A stretch of DNA of 64,000 nt from Novosphingobium sp. (GTDB lineage: Bacteria; Pseudomonadota; Alphaproteobacteria; Sphingomonadales; Sphingomonadaceae): assembly GCF_030699305.1 (NCBI RefSeq), contig NZ_JAUYNB010000037.1, positions 1-64,000 of the forward strand. Reading direction: 5' to 3'. This document shows, in pieces, positions 1 through 8,215 of the stretch; positions within the stretch are counted from its first letter, which is position 1; the number at the start of each line of letters is the position of its first letter. Position numbers and translations under genes: made by a program. The notes under the pieces were generated by a model. The model worked only from the letters and a program-made list of their open reading frames with translations, made no database searches and was not told the DNA's origin.

Positions 1-130
1 AGGGCCAGCTCCGCCACACCCCAATCCAGAAAAGGATAAACCCAACTCTTGACCGGGCCTCTCGTGGGCAGCACATAACCCACACCCACCCGGGTCAACT
101 CTCAGTGATAATCCTGGGTCAATTCTCAGC
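1..130. mobile_element. Probable terminus of an IS21-family insertion sequence
   Basis: Two near-identical 14-bp direct repeats, GGGTCAACTCTCAG at 92-105 and GGGTCAATTCTCAG at 116-129, lie 24 bp apart. Tandem GGGTCAA-type repeats of this kind are, from memory, typical of IS21-family (istA/istB) ends. No transposase reading frame can be recognised in the 90 bp before them, so only the end of an element, or a remnant, is in view. No other intact IS was recognised in the window. Confidence 0.45.
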
Positions 131-172
131 GCTACTCAACAGCCGCTATCTCGTCGATTTTTCTGCTCATTG

Positions 173-218
173 ATATGCTATTGCATATATTCTTCATGAT
201 ATATATGCAATAGCATAT
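173..218. repeat. Perfect 18-bp inverted repeat made of two nested ATATGC palindromes
   Basis: The left arm at 173-190 (ATATGCTATTGCATATAT) and the right arm at 201-218 are exact reverse complements around a 10-bp spacer. Each arm is itself an imperfect palindrome of the form ATATGC-N4-GCATAT, so four half-sites are present. It lies in the 345-bp gene-free left margin, about 130 bp beyond the stop of the leftward metallopeptidase gene. A tandem operator for a dimeric regulator is plausible. It has no poly-T tail, which argues against a simple terminator. Confidence 0.6.
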
Positions 219-249
219 GTGTGAGAAGATCCGTCGAGATCTGTTCTCT

Positions 250-353
250 ACACCTGAACCCACGCATTCTCGTTGGGCTTGAGTTGATTTCACACCTGAA
301 CGTCCGAGAGACGTTCAATCAGTGGGTGGCATGCATATACTGCGTTCAGGTGT
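250..353. repeat. Three copies of ACACCTGAAC (two direct, one inverted)
   Basis: Exact copies lie at 250-259 and 292-301, and an inverted copy GTTCAGGTGT at 344-353 covers the stop codon of the metallopeptidase gene. The copy pair 292-301 and 344-353 forms an inverted repeat around the end of the restriction operon. The role is unknown: recombinase sites, a weak terminator structure or chance are all possible. The remainder of positions 130-345 shows no recognisable gene. Confidence 0.45.
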
Positions 354-1113
354 CGGCCAGCAGCAACTCTGCCAGTTGATCTAGTTCTGCTTTCTCGGCT
401 CGCCAATTTGGTGCGCAACGATCGAGCAGGCTGTAAAATCGTGGACTGTGGTTGTGCTCATTCAAATGGCAGAGTTCATGTTTAAGAACGTAGTCAATGC
501 ATGGGCGCGGAGCTTTGATCAGCGCAGGGTTGAGGGTCAGCCTTCCGTCAGGAGAACAATTTCCCCATTGCTTTCTCATCTTAAGCAAGATCATCGGCGG
601 AACCCGAGCGATCCAAGGCAGGTCTGCGCAAATGATGCGGAGTCGTTCGCTAAGATACACATCGGCTCTATGACGATACCAAGCGTTTAGCCGGCGTCGG
701 ACCGCTGAAGGATCATTGACGGGGAGTCTTACCTCCAGCGAACCCCTCGTCAGTCGGACGGATGACGCAGAAGAGCTCTCTGGAATGACTTTCAGTTGAT
801 GTCTGCGCCCCAGATAGAAGTGCGTTTCACCAGATACGAATTCACGAGGCCGAACATGCTGACGGCCTTCGCGTACCTCTGAAAGATTTCGCCAAATCCA
901 ACGCGCCCGTCGCGCGATTACGAGATCGATTTGAGGCTTAATGGTATCAGGCGGACACTCTATCTCGATCGTGGCATCCGGATGTATGTGTACTCTTATG
1001 CGAGCTGCAAGTCGTTCGCTGCATGTGATCCGGTAAGGAATTGTGCTCTCGCCATATTGAAAGGTGCCTTCCAGTGGCAGCGCGTCAGCTAATTTTGCCA
1101 CTGGCGAGCCCAA
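346..1113 (-). CDS. YgjP/DUF45-type zinc metallopeptidase at the end of the type I RM operon
   Basis: A 255-residue protein with the zinc signature HELCH at residues 212-216, a further histidine at 220, and the WGNCSPDGRLTLNP-type segment that marks the YgjP-like (DUF45, M48-related) family just before it. These proteins are small cytoplasmic predicted metallopeptidases often carried next to type I restriction genes; their substrate is unknown. There is no signal peptide. The frame overlaps the end of hsdR by 29 bp. The first start is TTG at 1113 and a GTG at 1101 is an alternative, so the exact N-terminus is uncertain. The overlap implies translational coupling to hsdR, and it is the last gene of the seven-gene leftward operon. 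Confidence 0.85.
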   Translation of the reverse strand: MGSPVAKLADALPLEGTFQYGESTIPYRITCSERLAARIRVHIHPDATIEIECPPDTIKPQIDLVIARRARWIWRNLSEVREGRQHVRPREFVSGETHFYLGRRHQLKVIPESSSASSVRLTRGSLEVRLPVNDPSAVRRRLNAWYRHRADVYLSERLRIICADLPWIARVPPMILLKMRKQWGNCSPDGRLTLNPALIKAPRPCIDYVLKHELCHLNEHNHSPRFYSLLDRCAPNWRAEKAELDQLAELLLADT

Positions 1114-4100
1114 TGCGCGTAACGTTGACGATCTCGTCGGTCATTAGCTTCGCTTTGTCCAAACCAAAGAGACCAAATAGTGTCGGCAATACTCCCTTGC
1201 GGATTGCAGCCTCGATACTAGCCGGATTTAGGGAGTTCTCAGCGATGGCCAAAACAACCAACTTCTCGATTGTGCGAGCTGCTTCCACGTGCTTGTCGGT
1301 CCAGGTATGTGTCGCTTCCTCGCCGTACATACGGAAAATGCCATAATACGCTCGTGCGTGGGAGTGATGCGCCAGCTGCGGAGGGATTTCCGGCATGGCT
1401 GCGCTGGAGACAGCTTTCTCAAGGCCATCGAAGAGGTCATATTGTTGCCTGGGATGATCAAACAGCGCGGCGGCTTCGGCGATCGCTTTGCGTAGCAGGT
1501 CGGAAAAGTGAGCTTGAGCATACGGGTCATCGGCCAAATCATGCTCGATGGTCCGGGTCAGACGACTGCGGATAATATCCGTCTCGTTTCTAGTCTTTTC
1601 CTCACTCCAAGTGTCTGGATCGGCCGTTGCTCCCAATCCCACAACCGGGAGCAGTTGACCGTTAGCGTCAATCTCCTCACCGATCACGTTCGCATCGATC
1701 ATCTTACGGATTTGCTTCTCGTATTGTGAGAAATCGACAGTTTCAAAGGCATCCTGCTTCGCTTGTTGCCGCAGTGCGGTAAAAAATCTCAGGTCGCGCT
1801 TGTATTCGGCGATTTGCTTTTCACTGAATGCCCCGTCCTCAAAGAAGGATCGCGACGACAGCGCCGTCTTCAGGCACATCCCAAAGGCTGTCAGTGCGTC
1901 GTAAAAGTCCTCGCGGCGCTTCTGGTTAAGATCATAGCGTTCGCCGCCTTCTGCATCGGAATATCGCGGAACGAGAAGCTGCCGAAACTGCTCCTCGTCA
2001 GCTCGATTGTGAACACAATCGAAGATCCTCCACAGTTCGTCATGCAAGCCGGGAAGCCGTTTATATTCAGTGCAAACATCCCGATAAAGCCCGTCGAGAT
2101 CGGCGATATCAAACCCACCCTGCGTCCGTTCGGCGAGGTCTTGATATTCTCCGATGGCAGTATCCAGTTCCTTCAAAATTCCTCTGTAGTCGACAAGAAA
2201 TCCGAATTGCTTGGCATCATGAAGGCGGTTCACGCGAGCAATGGCCTGAATAAGGTTGTGAGCCTTGAGGGGCTTGTCGATATAGAGGACCGCATTGCGT
2301 GGCTCATCAAAGCCTGTGAGTAATTTGTCGACGACGATAAGCAGGTCCGGTCGGCCTTCAGTTGAGAAATCATCGACAATCTGCTTTTCGTTATCCTCTG
2401 GGTCGCCTTTGACGTTTGCAGCCCACCACTGCTGAACTTCAGGCAATTCGCTCTCGTTGATGTCCTCATGTCCCTCACGGGTATCAGGAGGGGAGATAAC
2501 GACGGCACTGGAAACTAGCCCGGTCTCGTCCAGCGCCTTCTTATAGCGGATTGCGGAAAGCTTGCTGTCGGTGGCAATTTGGCCCTTCAAGCCGAGTTTG
2601 AGATCTTTGAAATTGGTTCGGAAATGGGTGGCAATATCCCAGGCGATGCGCCGGATTCGCCCTTCTGCGCCATAGACCTGCCCTCTACTGGCGTACTTCT
2701 TCTTGAGATCGGTTTTCTGCTCGTCGCTCAGACCGCGCGTGATGACGTCAAACCAACTGTCGATAGCGCGCTCGTTGATGTCGAGCACCGGCTTGCGCTC
2801 TTCATAGAGCAGCGGGGTGACGGTTCCATCGTCAATGGCGTCGCGCATTGTGTAGGCGTGGATGATCTTGCCGAACCGGCCTTCGGTCTTTTCGCCCTTC
2901 AGCAGCGGCGTGCCGGTGAACGCGACATAGCTTGCCTGGGGCAGAGCCTTCTTCATCCGCTCATGATTTTCACCGCCCTGGCTGCGGTGTCCTTCATCGA
3001 CCAGCACGATCATGTTGGGGCTGTCATTGCGGCAATCGGGAAGTTTGCTGGCGCTGGCGAACTTATTGATAATGGTGAAGATTATCCGGTCAGTGCCTTT
3101 GCCGATCCGCTTGGCCAAGTCGCGACCGGAATTCGCTTTGGATCGACCGCCTTCTTTGTCGGAGAGCGACGTTCCAAAGGCTCCGGCAGTCAGAAAGTTG
3201 CCGGCCAGTTGCTTTTCGAGATCAGTCCGATCGGTAACAACGATGACTCGGCATTCGGCAAGATCCGAATGGAGCAACAGTGCCTTGCAGAGCAGCACCA
3301 TAGTGAAGCTCTTGCCTGAGCCGGTTGTGTGCCAGATCGTGCCGCCTTCGCGCCCCGGCCCCTTGGGATGATCCGAAGGCCGCACCTTCGAGATTTCGGC
3401 AATCAGCTTACGGATGCCGAACATCTGTTGGTGGCGCGCGGCGATCTTTCCAACCTTCCGGTCGAAGAACATGAAGAAACGCACAAATTCGAGGAGTCGA
3501 GCTGGGGTTGCCAGGCCGATCAGTAGGCGATCTTGCTCGTTTACCGCCATCTCGGAAGACCAGCGCCGCGACAGCCCGTCGCGAACGTCGCGTACACGGT
3601 TCGTCAGAAGGCTCTCTTGATCCTCGGCGGCGGTGCCGTTTTTGACGGCCAGAAAATGTGCTTCATCGAACTCTTCGTCGCGCCAGGACGCCCAGAACTT
3701 CCGCGGCGTGCCGGTCGTTCCATAGCGTCCGTCGGAGCCCGACACGGCAAAAAGAAGTTGGGCAAAGGCGAACAGCTGCGGGATTTCATCCGCCTTCTGG
3801 TTGCGGATCGTCTGGCTGATGCCCTCTTCGACCATTCGCTGTGATCCGCCGCTCACGGGACGCTTGGCCTCGATGACAATCATGGGGATGCCGTTCACAA
3901 AGCCGACTATGTCCGGCCGGCGCGTCCGGGTGCCATCGCTGGTGGTGAAGGCGAGCTCTTCCGTCACCACAAAGCGGTTCGCTTCCACATCCTGCCAATT
4001 GATAAGCGGAACCGTGATCGACAGCTTTTTGCCATCAACGAATTCGGTGACAGTTATGCCGAGAGTCAGCCAGTCATACACGCGCTGGTTCGCCGCGAGC

Positions 4101-4360
4101 AGCCCATCCTGCAGAGGCGGTGCCGACAGTGTTCGAACGATGAAATCGATCGAGTTGGTCGAAAGCGGGTGCAGCACTCCCCGATGGTCAAATCGGTGAC
4201 GAGAGAGATGCGCGATCAGATCCGCGCGAAGCAACGCACCGCCTTCGCCACCACGCTGCTCCAAGCAATCAGCAGGGGCCAGAAACCGCCAGCCTAGCGC
4301 ACACAACGTAGCAAGTGCCGGGATGTGAGAGGTGGAAAGTTCGTCGGTGTTGGGGGTCAT
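1085..4360 (-). CDS. hsdR: Type I restriction enzyme, restriction/translocase subunit HsdR
   Basis: A 1091-residue protein of normal HsdR length. The N-terminal nuclease domain carries the PD-(D/E)xK core, with D150 and E164-A-K166. The SF2 helicase motor has Walker A GSGKS at 347-351 and a DEGH box at 455-458. The C-terminal part is helical and should dock on the HsdM2S methylase. The complex cleaves unmodified DNA far from the recognition site after ATP-driven translocation. The ATG overlaps the stop of the upstream TIGR04141 gene by 4 bp, and the end overlaps the YgjP-type gene. Nothing in the key motifs looks damaged, so the subunit should be active. Confidence 0.97.
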   Translation of the reverse strand: MTPNTDELSTSHIPALATLCALGWRFLAPADCLEQRGGEGGALLRADLIAHLSRHRFDHRGVLHPLSTNSIDFIVRTLSAPPLQDGLLAANQRVYDWLTLGITVTEFVDGKKLSITVPLINWQDVEANRFVVTEELAFTTSDGTRTRRPDIVGFVNGIPMIVIEAKRPVSGGSQRMVEEGISQTIRNQKADEIPQLFAFAQLLFAVSGSDGRYGTTGTPRKFWASWRDEEFDEAHFLAVKNGTAAEDQESLLTNRVRDVRDGLSRRWSSEMAVNEQDRLLIGLATPARLLEFVRFFMFFDRKVGKIAARHQQMFGIRKLIAEISKVRPSDHPKGPGREGGTIWHTTGSGKSFTMVLLCKALLLHSDLAECRVIVVTDRTDLEKQLAGNFLTAGAFGTSLSDKEGGRSKANSGRDLAKRIGKGTDRIIFTIINKFASASKLPDCRNDSPNMIVLVDEGHRSQGGENHERMKKALPQASYVAFTGTPLLKGEKTEGRFGKIIHAYTMRDAIDDGTVTPLLYEERKPVLDINERAIDSWFDVITRGLSDEQKTDLKKKYASRGQVYGAEGRIRRIAWDIATHFRTNFKDLKLGLKGQIATDSKLSAIRYKKALDETGLVSSAVVISPPDTREGHEDINESELPEVQQWWAANVKGDPEDNEKQIVDDFSTEGRPDLLIVVDKLLTGFDEPRNAVLYIDKPLKAHNLIQAIARVNRLHDAKQFGFLVDYRGILKELDTAIGEYQDLAERTQGGFDIADLDGLYRDVCTEYKRLPGLHDELWRIFDCVHNRADEEQFRQLLVPRYSDAEGGERYDLNQKRREDFYDALTAFGMCLKTALSSRSFFEDGAFSEKQIAEYKRDLRFFTALRQQAKQDAFETVDFSQYEKQIRKMIDANVIGEEIDANGQLLPVVGLGATADPDTWSEEKTRNETDIIRSRLTRTIEHDLADDPYAQAHFSDLLRKAIAEAAALFDHPRQQYDLFDGLEKAVSSAAMPEIPPQLAHHSHARAYYGIFRMYGEEATHTWTDKHVEAARTIEKLVVLAIAENSLNPASIEAAIRKGVLPTLFGLFGLDKAKLMTDEIVNVTRIGLASGKIS

Positions 4361-6009
4361 TCTTCACCCGCCTCCGGCTCGGCGGCCTTCTTCTTCCGCT
4401 TGCGGGTCTTACCTGCGGTCGCCGGCGAGGTGTCGGGGATGAAGCAATACTCAGCGTCCACGCCCATTCTCCGCAATTCCTTCATGCACCTCATGAGGCT
4501 GATGCGAGAAAACAGGGGCAGGTTATTTGAAAGGTCGGCTTTGTCCTTGTGCGTTACGATGCCGAAGACGACGCGAAATTTGTTGTTCGCGAGTGGAGCA
4601 ACAAGCGCGTCCCGCTCAGGATCGGGGCGACCCGCGCCAACGAGCGCTTTCATGTTTTCCAAGGCTTGCTGCTCAGAACGCATGAGATTCACCGAGTTAG
4701 TCCCCTGATTAAACAGGTGGCTAAGTTGCGCTGATAGCGTCGAGATTTTCACGCAGTGCAGGACGGCCTGGTCATCAACGACTTCGTAGATATCGCAAGG
4801 CTCGACCTGCTTTTGGCCGACGATTGAAATATTGGTTTTGTCGAGACAAACGCGCCCGGCTGCCGCCGCCGATGCAGCAATGTTGTAGGCGCCCTCGTCA
4901 TCGTGGTTGAAGTCGGGGAGCGTCGTATCTTTGCAAAGCGGATCGAGATATGTCCGCAGCCGGTTCACGTAACCGCTATCGACCAGGTACCAATTGCCTT
5001 CGCAGAAGTGGTAGTTATCAGCACCGCCGTTCATGGTCGTATCGTAGATCAGGCTCTTGAAAATCGAATGTCGATCTCGAACCACGCTGCCATCTTCATT
5101 CGTCAATACAAGCTGGTGCCGCTTTAGATCGTCGATCCCAAACGCATTGAGATCGGCGCCAGCGGCATCGAGATACTCGTAGTAGCGATGCATGAAGATG
5201 TCGTCGTACACATCCCCCCTGTTGGCGCCCGTGAACGTACCCCAGAGTCCATCACCGAAATCAACAATGTCAGGCACGGATAAAGCCAGTGCTTCATCCC
5301 TTGCTTGGAAAGCTGTCAGCAATTGACCGTTGAGCTGCGCGATCACGCTTGGGTCGCGGACAGGCGCAATATTTTGAATGTCAGGGAACGCAGTTTTGTA
5401 GGTGTCATCGTCGTAGAGGTTGAGCAGCTGCTCGCACAGCCCAACCAGGCCGGCAGGTTCGATCGCTGATGAAATCCGGATGTTGCTTGAGCCGGTCGCG
5501 CTTTTGAACAAATCCTGATGCTCGTCCTTCACCTTGCCGGTCAGGCTCTTCAGGATTGTACTATCCGCATCGACATCGAAGAAGGTGAGGTCACCGGCGG
5601 TGGGCAACTGCGTTCTCTGCCGCTTTGCCCCGCTCGGTTCCAAGATATCCGTGCTGCGCAATTTCGCCGGATCGACGCAGTTGAGTGTGACCCGCAAGCC
5701 GAAGTCATATTCGTAGCTGCTGTCTTTGAGGTTATGGAACACATGGCCAAACGACAACGCGAACCAGCGACCTGAAGCCTGCAGAAACACAAGCGCACCT
5801 TTTGAAACCTGATTCAGGTCCTTTTGGACACCGAAGTATGCCCGCCACCACGGTGGGCGGGGCACGTTATCCAAGACGTAAAGAACGGCGCCTTCTGGAA
5901 GGTTTTCGCTCGCTACGCCCTCTTCAAGCGCGTGATCGTCTTTCAGTGCGTTCGTTGCATCTACGCCGTCCTTCAAAAGGAAGATGGAAAACGAGCGAGT
6001 CTTCGTCAT
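4357..6009 (-). CDS. TIGR04141/DUF6119 sporadically distributed protein inside a type I RM operon
   Basis: A 550-residue protein that resembles the TIGR04141 'sporadically distributed' family (DUF6119). It has the typical opening KTRSFSIFLLKDGV, a long conserved central region with LYDTTMNGGADNYHFCEGNW-like aromatic patches near residue 325, and a Lys-rich tail (KTRKRKKKA). No catalytic motif is obvious to me. The family is known mostly from defence islands, and its biochemical role is not established. Both ends overlap neighbours by 4 bp (hsdS before, hsdR after), so it is co-translated with the restriction subunits and very likely part of the same system, perhaps as a regulator or accessory nuclease partner (inference). 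Confidence 0.75.
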   Translation of the reverse strand: MTKTRSFSIFLLKDGVDATNALKDDHALEEGVASENLPEGAVLYVLDNVPRPPWWRAYFGVQKDLNQVSKGALVFLQASGRWFALSFGHVFHNLKDSSYEYDFGLRVTLNCVDPAKLRSTDILEPSGAKRQRTQLPTAGDLTFFDVDADSTILKSLTGKVKDEHQDLFKSATGSSNIRISSAIEPAGLVGLCEQLLNLYDDDTYKTAFPDIQNIAPVRDPSVIAQLNGQLLTAFQARDEALALSVPDIVDFGDGLWGTFTGANRGDVYDDIFMHRYYEYLDAAGADLNAFGIDDLKRHQLVLTNEDGSVVRDRHSIFKSLIYDTTMNGGADNYHFCEGNWYLVDSGYVNRLRTYLDPLCKDTTLPDFNHDDEGAYNIAASAAAAGRVCLDKTNISIVGQKQVEPCDIYEVVDDQAVLHCVKISTLSAQLSHLFNQGTNSVNLMRSEQQALENMKALVGAGRPDPERDALVAPLANNKFRVVFGIVTHKDKADLSNNLPLFSRISLMRCMKELRRMGVDAEYCFIPDTSPATAGKTRKRKKKAAEPEAGEE

Positions 6010-7190
6010 GCAAAGTCTCCACCAATCTTCACTCGCCGCTTGCCAGTGAGGAGCTGCTGCATCAGCGCCGATTTTTCCTGATGTAGGTGGGCGAGCTGCG
6101 TTTCCAGAATTTTCAATTCGCCATCGGCATCGTTCAGAAGTGCAGCGATCCGGTCTCTCTCAGCTTTTGGTGGCAGGAGAAATTTGAATTTGTGGAGATC
6201 ACTCGTGTTTATCGAGTTTATCGTAGCTCCAAGGTTAAGTTTCACCTGCTGTTCGTAAGTGTCCGATTGAAACAGGTGATACGCGAATTCAGGATCGGTT
6301 GAGCGGAACAGGGACATGAAAGCACCATGCGCATAACCAACCGCATCTGTGCCAATTCTGGCTGTTTTGCCTATTAGATTTCGGCTTCCGTTTCGCACGC
6401 AAATTAAAATGTCCCCTTCCATCGTAAGGCAGGAAAATTTAATCAATGGATTAACATATACATTATCTAAAAATGCTAGGCGTCCTCTTTGAACATTTGA
6501 AGATCTTAGAACTAACAGTCCGCTTTCATCGACAATGTCATCCGGGGAATATGTAACGCCATTGTAGCAGCGCCCAATATCCCGAAGCCTTATTGTCTTC
6601 CACTCACCCGAAAAGCCTGGCAGACGCTTTTTGCCGGTGAGAAGAGATTGCATCAGGGCTTGCTTCTGATTGCGGGCATTTTGGACCAGCGCCTCCACCG
6701 TTTCTATGGATCGATCCCATACTGATAAGATCTCCGCGATCTTGCGTTGCTCGGAGATAGGGGGAAGGCATATCGGAATAAGCGAGAAATCATCAAAATA
6801 GAGCCTGAGCCGGTCTTCGGTCAGGCCATGAGAATATGCCCAGAAGAGGTAAATCGTCCGAGGATGCTTGAAGAGGTATGCCGCGAACAGCGGGTCGATG
6901 GCTGCAGTCGGACGCAAAACCACATAGGCGGGACTTACCAGCGCATCGGCCTCGGCAAGGCCAGAGGCTCCCTGCCACATGCGCATCATATTGTAGGCAA
7001 TGTCGCCCTTCCGCACGAGCAGGTGCTCTTCCGCGAGAAGGTTCGTATCCATCTTTCTGTCGATGGAATCTCGGAAAACCAGGCCATCGTTGATCGTGAC
7101 CGACATGGTCGGCAGGCCAGCTTTGCCGCGCTCAGCCCGCTTGGCAAAGGCATTGCCGAAGCGGGTTTCAGTCCAACCTTCGGGTGTCAT
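6006..7190 (-). CDS. hsdS: Type I restriction-modification specificity subunit HsdS (two target-recognition domains)
   Basis: A 394-residue protein with the standard two-repeat layout: TRD1 about residues 1-150, a conserved helical spacer ending in the QALMQSLLTGKKRLP-type motif near 190, TRD2 about 195-345, and a second spacer ending with the related ALMQQLLTGKRRV motif near 385. HsdS chooses the DNA sequence that HsdM methylates and HsdR restricts. The stretch encoding TRD2 (about 6180-6560) is clearly richer in A+T than both flanks, which suggests that this domain was exchanged by recombination. The gene overlaps rhuM and the TIGR04141 gene by 4 bp each. Confidence 0.95.
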   Translation of the reverse strand: MTPEGWTETRFGNAFAKRAERGKAGLPTMSVTINDGLVFRDSIDRKMDTNLLAEEHLLVRKGDIAYNMMRMWQGASGLAEADALVSPAYVVLRPTAAIDPLFAAYLFKHPRTIYLFWAYSHGLTEDRLRLYFDDFSLIPICLPPISEQRKIAEILSVWDRSIETVEALVQNARNQKQALMQSLLTGKKRLPGFSGEWKTIRLRDIGRCYNGVTYSPDDIVDESGLLVLRSSNVQRGRLAFLDNVYVNPLIKFSCLTMEGDILICVRNGSRNLIGKTARIGTDAVGYAHGAFMSLFRSTDPEFAYHLFQSDTYEQQVKLNLGATINSINTSDLHKFKFLLPPKAERDRIAALLNDADGELKILETQLAHLHQEKSALMQQLLTGKRRVKIGGDFA

Positions 7191-8215
7191 TCCTGATCCC
7201 CTTTGCGCTTGCGGATACGCTTACTGACGCCTTCAATTACCTTGAGTGTCTCAGCCGCATCGTCCTGCTCAGCGGTCAGCCGTTCGGCCTCACGGCGCTG
7301 GGCATCGAACGTGGCATAGCGTTTGCCAACAATCGTCTCCATTGCTTCGTGTGACATATTGCCCTTGCCGGTCAGCACGCCGCGCTCGTTGAAGGTCAGG
7401 AAACGGTCGGTTTGCTCAATCCATTCGGCCATGAGCGTCTGCTTCCGGCGCTCTGCACGATCCTGGGCGAAATCGAGGAACATCGTGGTCAGCCGGTTGA
7501 GTTCTCGAACTTCGGCTTCGGTCAGGTAATTCTTGGAAATCGTCACGTCGCCCTTGCGGACGCGGCTGCCTTTCCACGAGGTGAGCTGCATGTTGGGTGC
7601 TGCCGGATCAGCGCGATCGACGATCAGCTCAGCCGCCGTCTTACCGGTGACCGCGTAAAGCATCTTGTTCTGGATAGTCTTGAAGAACGCGCTCGCGGCT
7701 TCGGATTTGGCGTCATAGTCGGAACTGGTGGCGGCAAATACGTCACGAACCTGCTGATAGAACCGCTTCTCGCTGGCCCTGATGTCGCGAATGCGCTCGA
7801 GCAGCTCGTCGAAGTAGGGATCGCCGCCTGGTTCCTTGAGGCGGGCGTCATCCATGACGAAGCCCTTGACCAGATATTCGCTGAGCTGTGCAGCGGCCCA
7901 CTGGCGGAACTGGATGCCGCGCGCTGATCGCACGCGAAAGCCGACCGCCATGATCATTGGAAGGTTGTAGTGCGTCACCTTGCGCTCAACCATGCGGTCA
8001 CCCTCAGGTTGAACTATTAAGTACGGCTTAAGAGTTGCCTCGGGCTGCTCTCCATCGGCCAGGATCGCCTTGATATGCTGGTTGATATTCGGGATCGACG
8101 TTTGGAATAGCGTCGCCATTTGAGCCTGGGTCAGCCAGACATTGCCGTCCACCGCTTTCAGGCCAACCTGCCCAATCCCGTCCTCGGTGGTGTAGAGGAT
8201 GATCTCGCCAGCCAT
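7187..8215 (-). CDS. RhuM-family protein embedded between hsdM and hsdS
   Basis: A 342-residue protein of the RhuM (virulence RhuM) family. The opening with IILYTTEDG and VWLTQAQMATLFQTS near residues 25-45 is a KilA-N/Bro-like DNA-binding segment. It is followed by the conserved AVGFRVRSARGIQFRQWA motif near 95-110 and a long helical C-terminus. The family was first named from a Salmonella pathogenicity island. Its molecular role is unproven, and it is frequently found next to type I RM genes. Its ATG overlaps the hsdM stop by 1 bp (TGATG) and its end overlaps hsdS by 4 bp, so it is an integral operon member and not a later insertion between transcripts. Confidence 0.85.
   Translation of the reverse strand: MAGEIILYTTEDGIGQVGLKAVDGNVWLTQAQMATLFQTSIPNINQHIKAILADGEQPEATLKPYLIVQPEGDRMVERKVTHYNLPMIMAVGFRVRSARGIQFRQWAAAQLSEYLVKGFVMDDARLKEPGGDPYFDELLERIRDIRASEKRFYQQVRDVFAATSSDYDAKSEAASAFFKTIQNKMLYAVTGKTAAELIVDRADPAAPNMQLTSWKGSRVRKGDVTISKNYLTEAEVRELNRLTTMFLDFAQDRAERRKQTLMAEWIEQTDRFLTFNERGVLTGKGNMSHEAMETIVGKRYATFDAQRREAERLTAEQDDAAETLKVIEGVSKRIRKRKGDQE

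Noticed and set aside
92..353. CRISPR array at the left margin because of several short repeats
   Set aside because: Repeat units are 10-18 bp, differ from each other and are not regularly spaced; no cas genes are present.
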